64,000 bases of DNA from Akkermansia sp. (GCA_017435505.1 JAFSEZ010000045.1:1-64000); one strand, 5' to 3'; counted from the stretch's first letter, positions 34,689 through 44,176 are shown. The notes: generated by a model not told the origin, from the sequence alone. Numbers and translations: made by a program.

Positions 34689-37202
34689 TTACATGTTATC
34701 CACTGTCTCGTCAGGTCTTTTACCTGTCTTGACATCGCGCCCCGTGGGGTCTACCACGTCTATCTTAGCAAAGAACAGCAAGGCTTTGCGTACCTTTTCC
34801 TCACCGGAAGATCGGAACAAGCGTCCCACGAGAGGCAAATCTCCTAAGACGGGAATTTTATCTTCATAACGCACCATCTTGGCCTCTTTCAGGCCACCCA
34901 ACACCAGTACCGTGCCGGGAACTACCGTTACCTTTGTGTTTTCTCGGTAACGTTTAATCATGGGCATCAGGATGCGGTTGGGAGAGAGCTCCAATTTCAC
35001 TATATTGTCTTCATTGTCGGCGCTCCACACCACAGCATTAATCGGGGAACCCCAGTTGATGAATCCCTCAAACTCGTTGACGGTGGTCGTGAGAGCAACT
35101 GTCACATGCTGGCCGCCCTCTGAAACCTCGGCGCTGTGAATCTGCATGATGGTACCCACACCGCCAATACCTTCCTCTGTCATGCCAAAACGCACAAAGT
35201 CCTGTGGTGTGGCACCGGTGGCGATGACATTGCCGCTGGAACTGCCGGTAGCTTCACGCTTGCCATCAAGGCCGGTTTCGTAATTGGTGCGACCATTGGT
35301 CATCTGGATTTCGCCTTGTTCATACGATTCGGGGAAGAACAGTTCTTTTACATTGGCAAAGGTGATCTGCTCCTCGGCTCCCGGAGAGAAGACAATGCGC
35401 GGATTTTGAAGAATATCTACACCTTTTTTCTGAGAAAGGCCACGCATAATCATGGTCACATCTGCCGCATTCCACACGCCGCGAATACCAAAGATGGCAG
35501 GGGCAGAAGCATCATGTCCTACTCCGAATGCAGCAGCAGAACCGGTTGAAATGAGCTTATCCATGCCGGAAATGCCTATGGCCTTCGTCCCGGTGCGCAA
35601 TCCATTGCTGATGGAGGGGGCTATTTGACCGTTTTCAGGATGAGTCACAGTGGAGAAAGTCGGCACGCCGGTTGCCGCAGAGGTTGCCCCCTGTACACCA
35701 CCATCCAGGAAATTCTCACCATTCAAGCTCACGTTGAGCAACCATTCAAAGCCTAATTCGTTGAGATCCGTCTCGGACACTTCCATCACCGTGACACTCA
35801 ATACCACTTGGCGCTCACCCTCCAAAGGAACGCTCAGCAACTCCTCAATGTCAGCCATATTGTGTGCCGTGTTGCGCACACGCAACTGGCGAGCGGCCGG
35901 CAGGTAGCGAGCGTTGGAGCCCTCCGGGAAAGAGATACCCATGCTCTTGAGCACAGCCACGGGATTGACGCGCTGAATTTTCATCGTGCCCCCGCCATCG
36001 CTGAATGCATCATCCTCTTCATCATCTTCCGCCCCGCCATCTGCGGGAGCATCAAAGAAGTGAGGCGGCACAAAGAAGGTGCGATCCACCATCGGGCCAA
36101 AGTTTTTGCCGGAATAGGAAAGCTCCACACCGGTGGGAGTGAAATAGTAGTTGATATCCAGCTGAGAGGCCAGCAAATCCAACACAGCCTTGACGGAAAC
36201 TTGCGAAAGATTAAGTCGCACGGTGCGCTCCATCAATTCCTTGTAGCCGGGTGTATTGGGGGTTCCAAAATTAGAAGTGATGTTGATGGAACGGCCGGTT
36301 GTAGCATTCTGGCTTTCAAAACGGCGAATCTGATTTTGCAAAGCATCAATCACATCCATGATACCGGCATCGTCAAAGACGATGGAGGGCATCACCATGT
36401 TCTCCAAACGCTCGGCATAAGAGTTGAAAAGCTCGGCATCAGACTGCACCATCGCACCGGCTGCTTCCCCCTGCACCTGCATATCCACTACTTCATCGGC
36501 GTAGTCTTCCTCTCGCCACTCTGCATCCACCTTTTCAAGCATGTGTGCACGTGTGGTATCATGCGCGGTGCGGTAGTATTGAGAGCGGCGTTTGTGAGCC
36601 TGCTCTATACCGCGCCGAGCGGCTGAGTTGTACTGGTCATACTTAGCCACGGCCTGAAAAGTCTGAATGGCCTCATCATACTTACCCAAATCTAAGTAAC
36701 CGTACCCCAAAGTCAGCAAACGACTTACTTCTTCCACATCGCCCACGTGCTGAGGCGTCAGCGCCGGGTTGGTACGCACAGGGTCTGAGGTATGCACCAA
36801 TTCCACCTTGGCGCGCTGATTGTCGGGAGCAAGTTCCAATGCCTCTTTAAGGAAGGAGATAGCCTCATCCTTACGCCCCACGGTACGGTAATCTATAGCC
36901 TTGGCTATTAAAGCATCCGAAAGGCTTTCCTTAATAAACTTTTCCTGTGCCGCCGAAGCCGGAGCTTTGGGCAACACAGACAAGGCATTGCGGTAGTGCT
37001 CCACGGCATCACTATAACGGCGGGCCTGATATGCCAGACGAGCTTCCTGCAGCTCTTGCATGGCATCTCGCACGGCCATTTGGCGGCGCGCACTTTCTGT
37101 TGTCGATGCATCAGCCTCCTGGGCATGCAGACAGGGAGCGGCAGACAAGGCTCCAAGTGCCATCAGAGAGAAGAGGGCGGCGTGAGAAAACTGTTTCATC
37201 AT
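34689..37202 (-). CDS. TPR-containing secretin (Amuc_1098-like pilus/type II secretin)
   Basis: Outer-membrane multimeric channel protein. A signal peptide (ending at about CLHAQA) is followed by TPR-like repeats (about 40-210: EARLAYQARRYSDAVEHYR, KYDEAIQTFQAVAKYD), an N-domain region, and a C-terminal secretin domain with QVVLSVTVMEVSETDLNELG, PRIVFSPGAEEQITF and the hallmark PGTVLVLGGLKE... KIPVLGDLPLVGRLFRSSGEE (in part). The TPR-secretin layout resembles the Amuc_1098 family of Akkermansia, but the Amuc_1099-1102 partners are not recognised beside it. Length is 837 residues. A possible promoter (GTGACT-17-TAAGAT, 37216-37244) lies upstream, near a CTCAC-AAA-GTGAG dyad. Confidence 0.83.
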   Translation of the reverse strand: MMKQFSHAALFSLMALGALSAAPCLHAQEADASTTESARRQMAVRDAMQELQEARLAYQARRYSDAVEHYRNALSVLPKAPASAAQEKFIKESLSDALIAKAIDYRTVGRKDEAISFLKEALELAPDNQRAKVELVHTSDPVRTNPALTPQHVGDVEEVSRLLTLGYGYLDLGKYDEAIQTFQAVAKYDQYNSAARRGIEQAHKRRSQYYRTAHDTTRAHMLEKVDAEWREEDYADEVVDMQVQGEAAGAMVQSDAELFNSYAERLENMVMPSIVFDDAGIMDVIDALQNQIRRFESQNATTGRSINITSNFGTPNTPGYKELMERTVRLNLSQVSVKAVLDLLASQLDINYYFTPTGVELSYSGKNFGPMVDRTFFVPPHFFDAPADGGAEDDEEDDAFSDGGGTMKIQRVNPVAVLKSMGISFPEGSNARYLPAARQLRVRNTAHNMADIEELLSVPLEGERQVVLSVTVMEVSETDLNELGFEWLLNVSLNGENFLDGGVQGATSAATGVPTFSTVTHPENGQIAPSISNGLRTGTKAIGISGMDKLISTGSAAAFGVGHDASAPAIFGIRGVWNAADVTMIMRGLSQKKGVDILQNPRIVFSPGAEEQITFANVKELFFPESYEQGEIQMTNGRTNYETGLDGKREATGSSSGNVIATGATPQDFVRFGMTEEGIGGVGTIMQIHSAEVSEGGQHVTVALTTTVNEFEGFINWGSPINAVVWSADNEDNIVKLELSPNRILMPMIKRYRENTKVTVVPGTVLVLGGLKEAKMVRYEDKIPVLGDLPLVGRLFRSSGEEKVRKALLFFAKIDVVDPTGRDVKTGKRPDETVDNM

Positions 37203-37289
37203 AGCTAGTGAGACTATCTTACCAAATCAGGAAAGCAAAGTCACTCACAAAGTGAGACAGATGGCAAAAAATCGCCTGTTTTTCGGGCT

Positions 37290-38663
37290 TTATTCCACGG
37301 AATCATCCACTGCACCCTCTGCAAAGAGTTCATAGGCGATTGCATCCACAATTTCAACCTCTGCGAACTCTCCTACGGGCAGCTCCGGGTCAACGTGAAT
37401 GGTGCCATCCACATCAGGTGCATCCCACGGTCCGCGGGCAATGCCGGGCGCATCTACCAGCACACGCATCGTCTTCCCCACACATTCCAGGCCAATTTCA
37501 TCTGCAATACCGGCCAAAATCATGGAAAGCTCATTGGCCCGGCGTTTGCGGGTTGAGTGGTGCACTTGGTTTTTCATGCGGGCAGCCAGGGAACCTTCTT
37601 CCCGGGAATAGGGGAACACACCGGCGCGTTCAAATCGGAACTCGCGGATGAAATCACGCAGCTCGGCATGGTCATCTTCCGTCTCGCCGGGCAAGCCGCT
37701 GATAAAGGTGGTGCGCAGGCCAATCCCCGGCACAGCTGCGCGCAAGTTACGGATGAGATGTCGGATGTAGTCACCATCCGTCTTGCGGCGTTGTTCCTCA
37801 AGGATATGAGCAGAAATATGCTGCAAGGGGATATCCACATATTTCACCACTTTTTCACACTGTGCAAAGGTATCAATTAACTCCTGGCTCCAGTGAGCGG
37901 GGTGCGTGTAGAGCACGCGCACCCAAAAATCGCCGGGGATATCATTTATTTCCCGCAACAGGGATGCCAGCGACTCGCCGCGGCTGGAATCCACCCCGCT
38001 GGTTCGCTGTGCTTTTTCTTCCCATTTGTCCATACCGTAGTAGGTGGTATCCTGGGCAATGAGGTTGATTTCTTTCACCCCCTGCTCCACCAGAGCCCGC
38101 ACTTCTCGCAAGACATTGGCTTGGGGGCGGCTGCGGTGTGCACCGCGAATGCGCGGAATCACGCAATAGGAGCAGGCGTGGTTACATCCTTCGGCAATTT
38201 TTACATAGGCAAAATGTTTATTGGTCAGGCGATAGCGTGTTTCTCCAAAATCCGGCACCAGGGTAGAGACTTTCGTGCTGTACACCTTCTCCGCTGTGCC
38301 ATCAAGGCAGGCTCCGGCGACCTCTGCCACCTTGCACACGTAATCCACCCCCAAGAAGCAATCCACCTCAGGCATCAAACTCACCAGTTCTTTGGCATAG
38401 CGTTGAGAAAGACATCCGGCAACAATAATTTTTTGATGAATGGGGGCTTCTGCATTCTCTCTGGCTCGCGTGGCAGCAAAAATGGTATCAATCGCCTCTT
38501 GTTTGGCGGGGTCGATAAATGCGCAGGTGTTGATGATGAGTATATCTGCCTGTTCGGGCTCTACCTTGTTGAACCCGGCTTTCAACATGACATCGGCCAT
38601 CACCTCAGAATCGACCAAATTCTTGGCGCACCCCAACGATACAATAGCAAAACGACCGTCCAT
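37290..38663 (-). CDS. rimO: Ribosomal protein S12 methylthiotransferase
   Basis: Radical-SAM enzyme that adds a methylthio group to Asp88 of ribosomal protein S12. The N-terminal MTTase domain carries GCAKNLVDSE and NTCAFI, and the radical-SAM C-x3-C-x2-C is in EGCNHACSYCVIPRIRG. ITTFISGLPGETEDDHAEL-like sequence (LRTTFISGLPGETEDDH) and a C-terminal TRAM domain follow. I chose ATG 38663 (457 residues): TAGATT ends 6 bases before it, so the mRNA would be leaderless. A GTG two codons upstream is the alternative. It is divergent from the FKBP gene. Confidence 0.95.
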   Translation of the reverse strand: MDGRFAIVSLGCAKNLVDSEVMADVMLKAGFNKVEPEQADILIINTCAFIDPAKQEAIDTIFAATRARENAEAPIHQKIIVAGCLSQRYAKELVSLMPEVDCFLGVDYVCKVAEVAGACLDGTAEKVYSTKVSTLVPDFGETRYRLTNKHFAYVKIAEGCNHACSYCVIPRIRGAHRSRPQANVLREVRALVEQGVKEINLIAQDTTYYGMDKWEEKAQRTSGVDSSRGESLASLLREINDIPGDFWVRVLYTHPAHWSQELIDTFAQCEKVVKYVDIPLQHISAHILEEQRRKTDGDYIRHLIRNLRAAVPGIGLRTTFISGLPGETEDDHAELRDFIREFRFERAGVFPYSREEGSLAARMKNQVHHSTRKRRANELSMILAGIADEIGLECVGKTMRVLVDAPGIARGPWDAPDVDGTIHVDPELPVGEFAEVEIVDAIAYELFAEGAVDDSVE

Positions 38664-38719
38664 GCCCACAATCTATCATCTTTTCTCACGAATTAAAAGA
38701 TTTATGTCCGGCAACATGC

Positions 38720-38748
38720 TTGTCATTTGCACAAAAGAGGCGTAGAAT
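38720..38748 (+). promoter_or_regulatory. Promoter of FKBP gene (leaderless)
   Basis: TTGTCA (38720-38725), 17 bases, TAGAAT (38743-38748). ATG 38756 begins 7 bases later, so the predicted +1 coincides with the start codon. Confidence 0.75.
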
Positions 38749-38755
38749 GAGCGTC

Positions 38756-39394
38756 ATGTCAGACCAAGAACAAATGAAGAAAGTGATGTCCTACCTCATC
38801 GGCCACCGTCTCGGCAGCCAAATGCTCCCCCAGATGCTGCCCGGCCTCACGGCAGATGATTTGGTGGGCGATGCGTTGGCCAAAGGCGTGCAGGATGCCT
38901 TGGGCAATGATATGGACATGAGCCTCATCAATGAAAACATAGAGCGTTACCAGCAGGAGTTCATTTCCATGCTGCAAGGCCGCGCTGCCAAGAAAGGTGA
39001 AGAAAACCTGGAGCTGGGTCGCAAATATATGGAAGAAAACGGCAAGCGCCCTGAGGTGACAACCACGGAGAGCGGCTTGCAGTATGAAGTGATTGTCCCC
39101 GGCGGCAGCGAGAAGTATGATGCAGCCAAGCACGGCGATGCCCCTACCGCAGAGGTTATGTACAAGGGCACCTTGGTAGATGGCACAGTGTTCGACCAAT
39201 CTCAGCAGCCGGTCAAGTTCAACATTCGCCAGGTGATTCCCGGTTTCACAGAAGCCCTCAAGCTCATGCCCGTGGGTGCCAAGTGGCGTGTGACTATCCC
39301 CGCCAATCTGGCATACGGTGCCAACGGCCCCGGCAGCATCGGCCCGAACTCCACTCTTATTTTTGAGATGGAGCTGATGGGGCTTACGAAGTAA
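38756..39394 (+). CDS. FKBP-type peptidyl-prolyl cis-trans isomerase (FkpA/Mip-like)
   Basis: Prolyl isomerase or chaperone of 212 residues. The N-terminal helical dimerisation part (about 1-90, SYLIGHRLGSQMLPQML) is followed by the FKBP domain with YEVIVPGGS, VMYKGTLVDGTVFDQS, VIPGFTEALKLMPVGAKWRV, IPANLAYGANGPG and PNSTLIFEMELMG. No signal peptide is seen from this start, so location is uncertain. I chose ATG 38756 from the promoter position. ATG 38747 is in frame but would overlap the -10 element. The small membrane protein gene follows by 24 bases. Confidence 0.88.
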   Translation: MSDQEQMKKVMSYLIGHRLGSQMLPQMLPGLTADDLVGDALAKGVQDALGNDMDMSLINENIERYQQEFISMLQGRAAKKGEENLELGRKYMEENGKRPEVTTTESGLQYEVIVPGGSEKYDAAKHGDAPTAEVMYKGTLVDGTVFDQSQQPVKFNIRQVIPGFTEALKLMPVGAKWRVTIPANLAYGANGPGSIGPNSTLIFEMELMGLTK

Positions 39395-39418
39395 ATATCA
39401 CCCCCCTACACACGAGAG

Positions 39419-39610
39419 ATGAGATACCAATCCCGTACCGTCACCATCGTTCGCTGCGTCCTCTTTGCCCTGCTGGGTATCTTGTTCATCAACCACGCCT
39501 ACGGCATGGAAGTCGGCAGCGCACAGACCATTTTCTACATATTTGGTGTGCTCGACCTTGCATGGGCAGGTTGGATTCTTTTCTCATACCTCCGCAGCAA
39601 CAGGAGCTAA
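39419..39610 (+). CDS. Small two-helix membrane protein
   Basis: Not recognised. The 63-residue protein has two hydrophobic segments (TIVRCVLFALLGILFINHA and IFYIFGVLDLAWAGWILFSYL), a basic N-terminus and a basic C-terminus. A GAGAG stretch just before the ATG could act as a ribosome binding site. It probably shares the FKBP transcript and is followed by a strong terminator, which supports it as a real gene. Confidence 0.72.
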   Translation: MRYQSRTVTIVRCVLFALLGILFINHAYGMEVGSAQTIFYIFGVLDLAWAGWILFSYLRSNRS

Positions 39611-39631
39611 TCCACCAATCATGCGGATGCG

Positions 39632-39671
39632 AAAAATCCCCTTCCCGCCCACAGGCCGGAAGGGGATTTTT
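39632..39671. terminator. Bidirectional terminator of small membrane gene and GH35 gene
   Basis: Perfect 14-bp inverted repeat AAAAATCCCCTTCC (39632-39645) / GGAAGGGGATTTTT (39658-39671), 12-base loop, with T runs on both strands. The flanking genes converge. Confidence 0.92.
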
Positions 39672-39690
39672 GTCATTGGCAGGATGTGGC

Positions 39691-41607
39691 TTACCAGACG
39701 TTGTTGGCGTTTTCCGTGTCGATAAGCACCTCGGTATTGCGCTCTGTGCAACCGCGAATGGGAGCAGGCTCTGTGCGGTGTGTGTCCAGCACAAACACCT
39801 CGTTCTTGCCCTCCTTGAGCCACTCTGCCGGGCAATACAGGCGCTGCTGCGGCCCTATGCTCCAATAGCGGCCCAACAGGTGACCGTTTACCCACACATA
39901 GCCCTTGGCCCAAGCGGACATATCAAGGAAGGTATCAGCCACTTTCTCCAGCTGCACCTCTGCCTTGAAGCACCCGCTCTGTGATTGCGCAATGTTGACA
40001 CAAGCTCGCCTTGGGCTGCACGGCTGCGGCACCGTCTTGAGGGGCAGCAATGAAACTTTCCAGCCCGTCACCGGGGTGCCATCCAAGGTCACGGCATCCA
40101 CAATCCCCTTGTTATCCTTTTCCATCTTGTGGTGGAAATTGATGTGCCCAAAGGTATCAACAACAATGCGTATGCTCTGCTCCGCACTGCGAGCGGGAAT
40201 ACGGATACCGGTCTGCCCTTTCATGCGGTTGATAGAACCCACAAACTTACCGTCCACATAAACCTGCGCCATATCATGCACGCGGCAATTCAGCGTAGCT
40301 TCCGGGCCGGCGGGCAATGTCGCGCAGTAAATGGCCATACCTTGGTTCTGCCCCAACGCCTCCAAGGTGGGTGGCTCATCATAAGTGGATTGAGGCCGGG
40401 CGAAATAACGGCCGAAGGCTTCTGCCTTTTCGGGGGTAAAAGCGGAAATCTGCATCGCAGCAGGAGTAGTGGGCGGCTCCGGCACCTGCGCTTCTGCCGG
40501 CAAGGCAGATTTGATGATATCGCGGTACTCATGGTACTCCGCAGTCAGGTTGCCCTGTTCGCCAATGGGGGAGCCGTAGTCATAGCTGGTCAAATCCGGT
40601 TCAATGTCATCTTCCTGTTCATTGCTATTGCAGTTGGCACCGGCTGTCAGGCCGAAACTAGTACCACCATGCAGCACAAAAAGGTTGAATGATTTACCTT
40701 CTTTCATGTACCAACGAACCACGTCCAACACCTCGCGAGAGGGCTTCCAGTTGCCCTCCCCCCAGTGGCGCAGCCAACCGGGATAGGTCTCGCTGGAGAA
40801 TACGGGCACTTCCGGATTCACGCTCCACGCCACTTGGAAATCTTTTTCTCGCTCAGCCGGATCCAATCCCAGCGCAACACCCGGTACTGCGAAACGCAAG
40901 TGGCGGCGGGTAGCGCCTTCCGACAGATAGAACGGCCCGGCTCCCTTATCTTCCCAGAATTTCTTCAGCCACTGAATGTACTCCACATGTGAATGCGGGG
41001 AATTGTAGCTGCCGTATTCATTTTCCAGCTGCACCATCAGCACAGGACCGCCGTTCTTGCACAGGCGGGGAATCACAATCTCGGCCATCTTTTCCAAATA
41101 GCGGGTTTGCTCCTCCATGAAATGAGCATTCTTCATGGTGCGCAGGTGGGCGCCCTTCTCTTTCATCAAGCGGGCGGGCAAACCACCTAAATCCCACTCA
41201 CCGCATACATAAGGGCCGGGGCGGAAAAGCACCCACATCCCTTCCTCTGCACACATATCAATGAATGCCCCGATATCGCGCATGCCGGTCAGGTCATAGC
41301 TACCATCTTCTTTTTCAATATCATTCCAGAACACATAGAATGCTATTGTGTTGAGCCCCATAGCCTTGGCAGCTTGTATGCGGTGCCGCCAATAAGCACG
41401 GGGGATACGCTGCGGGTGCATCTCGCCGGCGCGAATTTGAAAGGGTTTCCCATCCAACAGGAAGTCGCGATTTTTCTCCCCGCCAAAGGAGAATTGAGCA
41501 GCTTTGCCCGATTGTGGTTTCTGCAGGTTCTGCATCGCATCCACCCCGGCCAAAGCAGTTGAGGCAAGTGCGGCGCCCATGGTCAGCGTAGCCATCAGGT
41601 GTTTCAT
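39691..41607 (-). CDS. Secreted beta-galactosidase, GH35
   Basis: Exported glycoside hydrolase that removes terminal beta-galactose, probably from mucin or other host glycans. It has a signal peptide at 1-20 (LMATLTMGAALASTALA). The TIM-barrel domain shows GEMHPQRIPRAYWRHRI, FRPGPYVCGEWDLGGLP, the acid/base region VQLENEYGSYN (about 192-201) and the nucleophile region VFSSETYPGWLRHWGEGNW. C-terminal jelly-roll parts include GPQQRLYCPAEWLKEGKNE. The 638-residue length is typical of bacterial GH35. It lies 48 bases after ffh on the same strand, and no clear promoter of its own was found. Confidence 0.94.
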   Translation of the reverse strand: MKHLMATLTMGAALASTALAGVDAMQNLQKPQSGKAAQFSFGGEKNRDFLLDGKPFQIRAGEMHPQRIPRAYWRHRIQAAKAMGLNTIAFYVFWNDIEKEDGSYDLTGMRDIGAFIDMCAEEGMWVLFRPGPYVCGEWDLGGLPARLMKEKGAHLRTMKNAHFMEEQTRYLEKMAEIVIPRLCKNGGPVLMVQLENEYGSYNSPHSHVEYIQWLKKFWEDKGAGPFYLSEGATRRHLRFAVPGVALGLDPAEREKDFQVAWSVNPEVPVFSSETYPGWLRHWGEGNWKPSREVLDVVRWYMKEGKSFNLFVLHGGTSFGLTAGANCNSNEQEDDIEPDLTSYDYGSPIGEQGNLTAEYHEYRDIIKSALPAEAQVPEPPTTPAAMQISAFTPEKAEAFGRYFARPQSTYDEPPTLEALGQNQGMAIYCATLPAGPEATLNCRVHDMAQVYVDGKFVGSINRMKGQTGIRIPARSAEQSIRIVVDTFGHINFHHKMEKDNKGIVDAVTLDGTPVTGWKVSLLPLKTVPQPCSPRRACVNIAQSQSGCFKAEVQLEKVADTFLDMSAWAKGYVWVNGHLLGRYWSIGPQQRLYCPAEWLKEGKNEVFVLDTHRTEPAPIRGCTERNTEVLIDTENANNVW

Positions 41608-41655
41608 AAATAAGGTGTCTTACTTAAGCTCTACGAAAGAAGTGGGCATATTCTA

Positions 41656-43122
41656 TCATCTTCTTCCGCCAAAGAGTCCACGAAAAGCATTCATGCCACC
41701 GGGCATCTTGGGCATGCGGCTCATATCCGGCATGCCACCGCCCATCAGCGCAGACAAATCAGGCATTCCACCACCGGCGGCACCGCCGGGAGGCATCTTC
41801 ATCTTACCCATGGCTTTCATCATGCTGCCCATCTTGCCCTTGCCACTCATCATTTCTTTCATATCCTTGAAGTTCTTGATGAAACGGTTTACCTCTATCT
41901 CCGACCGTCCGGAGCCCTTGGCTATACGGCGGCGGCGGCTGGGAATGAGCAACTTGTAGTTGGCTCGCTCTGCCGGGGTCATGGACAGCACTATCGCCTC
42001 CATGTGCTTGAGCTTTTTCGGATCCAATGCCCCATCCGGCAGTTGCTTCTTGATTTTACTGAAACCGGGCAACAGCCCCAGCAAGCCTTCCAAGGGGCCC
42101 AAGCTCTGCATCATGCGCATCTGTGCCAAGAAATCGTTGAAATTGAATTCCCCGCTCATCATGCGCGAAACAGAGTTCATGGCAGATTTTTCGTCTATCT
42201 TCTCCGCAGCCTTTTCCACCAAGCCCACGATGTCTCCCATGCCGAGAATGCGATCGGCCATGCGCTGCGGCACAAACGCCCCGAACATGTCCAATTTTTC
42301 ACCCTCACCAATATACTTGATGGGCTTGCCGGTGACGGCTCGCATGGACAACGCCGCACCGCCGCGAGCATCACCATCCAACTTGGTGAGAATGATGCCG
42401 GTGAGTCCCACCGCCTTATCGAAGGTCTGCGCCACACGCACAGCTTGCTGGCCGGTAGCCGCATCTGCCACAAGCAATGCCTCATTGGGGGTGAGGTATT
42501 TAGCAAGCTTGCGCAGTTCTTCCACCAGCGGTTCATCTACTTCCTGGCGCCCGGCGGTGTCAAAGATGATGACATCGTGCTCCACACCATCGGCCCAGCG
42601 CAAAGCATCCTTTGCAACGCGAATGACATCTTTTTCCGCAGGAGAAGGCGTGTATACCGGCACCTCAATCTGGCCGGCAAGGGTTGCCAGCTGATCAATA
42701 GCTGCGGGGCGCACCAAGTCGCAAGCCACCAAAAGGGGTTTGCGCCCCTCCTGCTTCAGCTTGCGCGCCAATTTAGCGCTGGTCGTCGTCTTACCGGCAC
42801 CATTCAAACCTACCACAAGAATACGCCCCGGTGCCGCCAAATTCAATTCTGCGGCATCTCCGCCCAGCAAATCTGCCAGCTCGTCCCGGAAAATTTTAAC
42901 AATCTGCTCACCCGGCTTCACCGTCTTGAGCACCGCCTCCCCCATCGCCTTCTCCTTGACATGGGCTATGAATTCTCTCGCCACGCTATACTCCACATCC
43001 GCATCTAACAGCGCCATGCGAATATCGCGCATCGCCTCGGCTATATTCGATTCGGATATCTTGGAGAGCCCCCGCAACTTGCGAAAGGCATCATCGAGCT
43101 TGTCTGAAAGCAATGAAAACAT
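41656..43122 (-). CDS. ffh: Signal recognition particle protein
   Basis: SRP54 GTPase that binds signal sequences of nascent membrane proteins and docks with FtsY. An N-domain (MFSLLSDKLDDAFRKLRG), then a G-domain with P-loop GLNGAGKTTTSAKLA, DTAGRQEVDEP and ILTKLDGDARGGAALS, precede the Met-rich M-domain with GSGRSEIEVNRFIKNF, the 4.5S RNA-binding motif. The Met/Gly/Pro-rich tail (GGAAGGGMPDLSALMGGGMP) is longer than usual. The 488-residue length is normal. No SRP RNA gene was found nearby. Confidence 0.97.
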   Translation of the reverse strand: MFSLLSDKLDDAFRKLRGLSKISESNIAEAMRDIRMALLDADVEYSVAREFIAHVKEKAMGEAVLKTVKPGEQIVKIFRDELADLLGGDAAELNLAAPGRILVVGLNGAGKTTTSAKLARKLKQEGRKPLLVACDLVRPAAIDQLATLAGQIEVPVYTPSPAEKDVIRVAKDALRWADGVEHDVIIFDTAGRQEVDEPLVEELRKLAKYLTPNEALLVADAATGQQAVRVAQTFDKAVGLTGIILTKLDGDARGGAALSMRAVTGKPIKYIGEGEKLDMFGAFVPQRMADRILGMGDIVGLVEKAAEKIDEKSAMNSVSRMMSGEFNFNDFLAQMRMMQSLGPLEGLLGLLPGFSKIKKQLPDGALDPKKLKHMEAIVLSMTPAERANYKLLIPSRRRRIAKGSGRSEIEVNRFIKNFKDMKEMMSGKGKMGSMMKAMGKMKMPPGGAAGGGMPDLSALMGGGMPDMSRMPKMPGGMNAFRGLFGGRR

Positions 43123-43131
43123 AACGTCCCT

Positions 43132-43160
43132 ACACTATCAAAATCATTTCCCCGTGTCAA
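43132..43160 (-). promoter_or_regulatory. Promoter of ffh
   Basis: On the minus strand a perfect TTGACA (43155-43160), 17 bases, and TAGTGT (43132-43137). The -10 is poor. The predicted +1 is about 3 bases before the ATG at 43122. Confidence 0.6.
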
Positions 43161-43185
43161 GCTGCCGCCGCGCCATGAAATCAAG

Positions 43186-43219
43186 CCCCTCCATGCACTT
43201 ACGCAGTACATGGAGGGGG
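43186..43219 (-). terminator. Hairpin after the amidase gene
   Basis: Perfect 10-bp stem CCCCTCCATG (43186-43195) / CATGGAGGGG (43209-43218), 13-base loop, followed on the minus strand by CTTGATTT. It would end the transporter-amidase operon before the ffh promoter. Confidence 0.65.
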
Positions 43220-43246
43220 ATTCATCAAGGGTATATCCGGTTGCGC

Positions 43247-44170
43247 TTAGTGCACCAGCCGTTTGGCGCCGGGGACATTGAGGCGGCGGGATTCGGCGGC
43301 ATAGCCAAAGGAGCCTTGGTCGGGCTTGTTTTCATCCGCGCGGATGTGGCGGGGCTGGGGCAAAGCACCATTGCGCATGTAGCGCACGATGCCGCGACCA
43401 ATAGATTCTGCATACTCGCGGGCATTGGCATCTACGGCCAGGTAGGCGGCATGGGCGCGATTATTCAGATAGGCAGCTTCAATCACAGCTGCGGGGATTC
43501 CGGAGTCATCGCAAGCGTTGAGCCAACCGGCAGAGCGCTCGGCATCAATGCAACGTACGATAGTACGGCAACCGCGACCACCATTGGGCATGCGGTGATT
43601 CAGAATTTCATTTTCAAGCGTGCGAGCAATGGTATCTGCCAAGGGGCGGCCATTGAATTTGTTGCAGATAATCAAGCTGTTGGAGGGGCCATTCGTCCAG
43701 CCTCCGGTGCTGTTGTGATGAAGGAAAACAATGCAGGCAGCATTTCGCTCAATGGCGTAATCTGCACTCACCATGCCACTGGCCACTCGGTCGGGATGGT
43801 ATTTGGAGGGATAGCGAGCCGCATTTTTGTCCGGATGGCACAATTGCACTACGCCCGCGCGGCGCGCGTACGTGAGGAGCGGCTCCTTGGTGGGGGCATT
43901 GCCCCGGTTCGTAACCACGCAGGTATAGCCGGCATCTTCTATCACCTTTTTCGTGTAGTAGCTATATTCGTACCAAAAGGAACATTCGGAAATAATTTTA
44001 CCATTCACCCGGCCGGGCGTAGCGGCACCACCGCTACCGATGAAATGGCCGATATCCAACACCACAACACCCTTTTCCTGAGAGGCGTTGCGAGAAGTAG
44101 CTGTGCTGCTGCATCCACAGCATACGATAAGCAGCAGACTCAATAGAAAGCATCTGATGATTTGTTTCAT
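43247..44170 (-). CDS. N-acetylmuramoyl-L-alanine amidase (Amidase_3), likely lipoprotein
   Basis: Zinc amidase that cleaves the bond between MurNAc and the stem peptide in peptidoglycan. Zinc ligands fit the family: His in VVLDIGHFIGSGG, Glu in ISECSFWYEY, and His in IVFLHHNSTGG. The catalytic Glu is in PAAVIEAAYLNNRAH. The N-terminus (CFLLSLLLIVCCGCSS) looks like a lipoprotein signal, with several possible acylated cysteines. At 307 residues it has a short C-terminal extension and no binding repeats. It lies 6 bases after the ABC ATPase gene, an unusual operon partner. Confidence 0.88.
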   Translation of the reverse strand: MKQIIRCFLLSLLLIVCCGCSSTATSRNASQEKGVVVLDIGHFIGSGGAATPGRVNGKIISECSFWYEYSYYTKKVIEDAGYTCVVTNRGNAPTKEPLLTYARRAGVVQLCHPDKNAARYPSKYHPDRVASGMVSADYAIERNAACIVFLHHNSTGGWTNGPSNSLIICNKFNGRPLADTIARTLENEILNHRMPNGGRGCRTIVRCIDAERSAGWLNACDDSGIPAAVIEAAYLNNRAHAAYLAVDANAREYAESIGRGIVRYMRNGALPQPRHIRADENKPDQGSFGYAAESRRLNVPGAKRLVH

Positions 44171-44176
44171 ATCTTT

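Noticed and set aside
38747..38755. ATG 38747 as the FKBP gene start with AGAGG as ribosome site
   Set aside because: That ATG overlaps the TAGAAT -10 of a well-spaced promoter, so it would not be transcribed. ATG 38756 sits at the predicted +1.
42740..44146. A plus-strand frame of 468 residues over ffh and the amidase
   Set aside because: It spans the ffh promoter, a terminator hairpin and parts of two real genes on the other strand.
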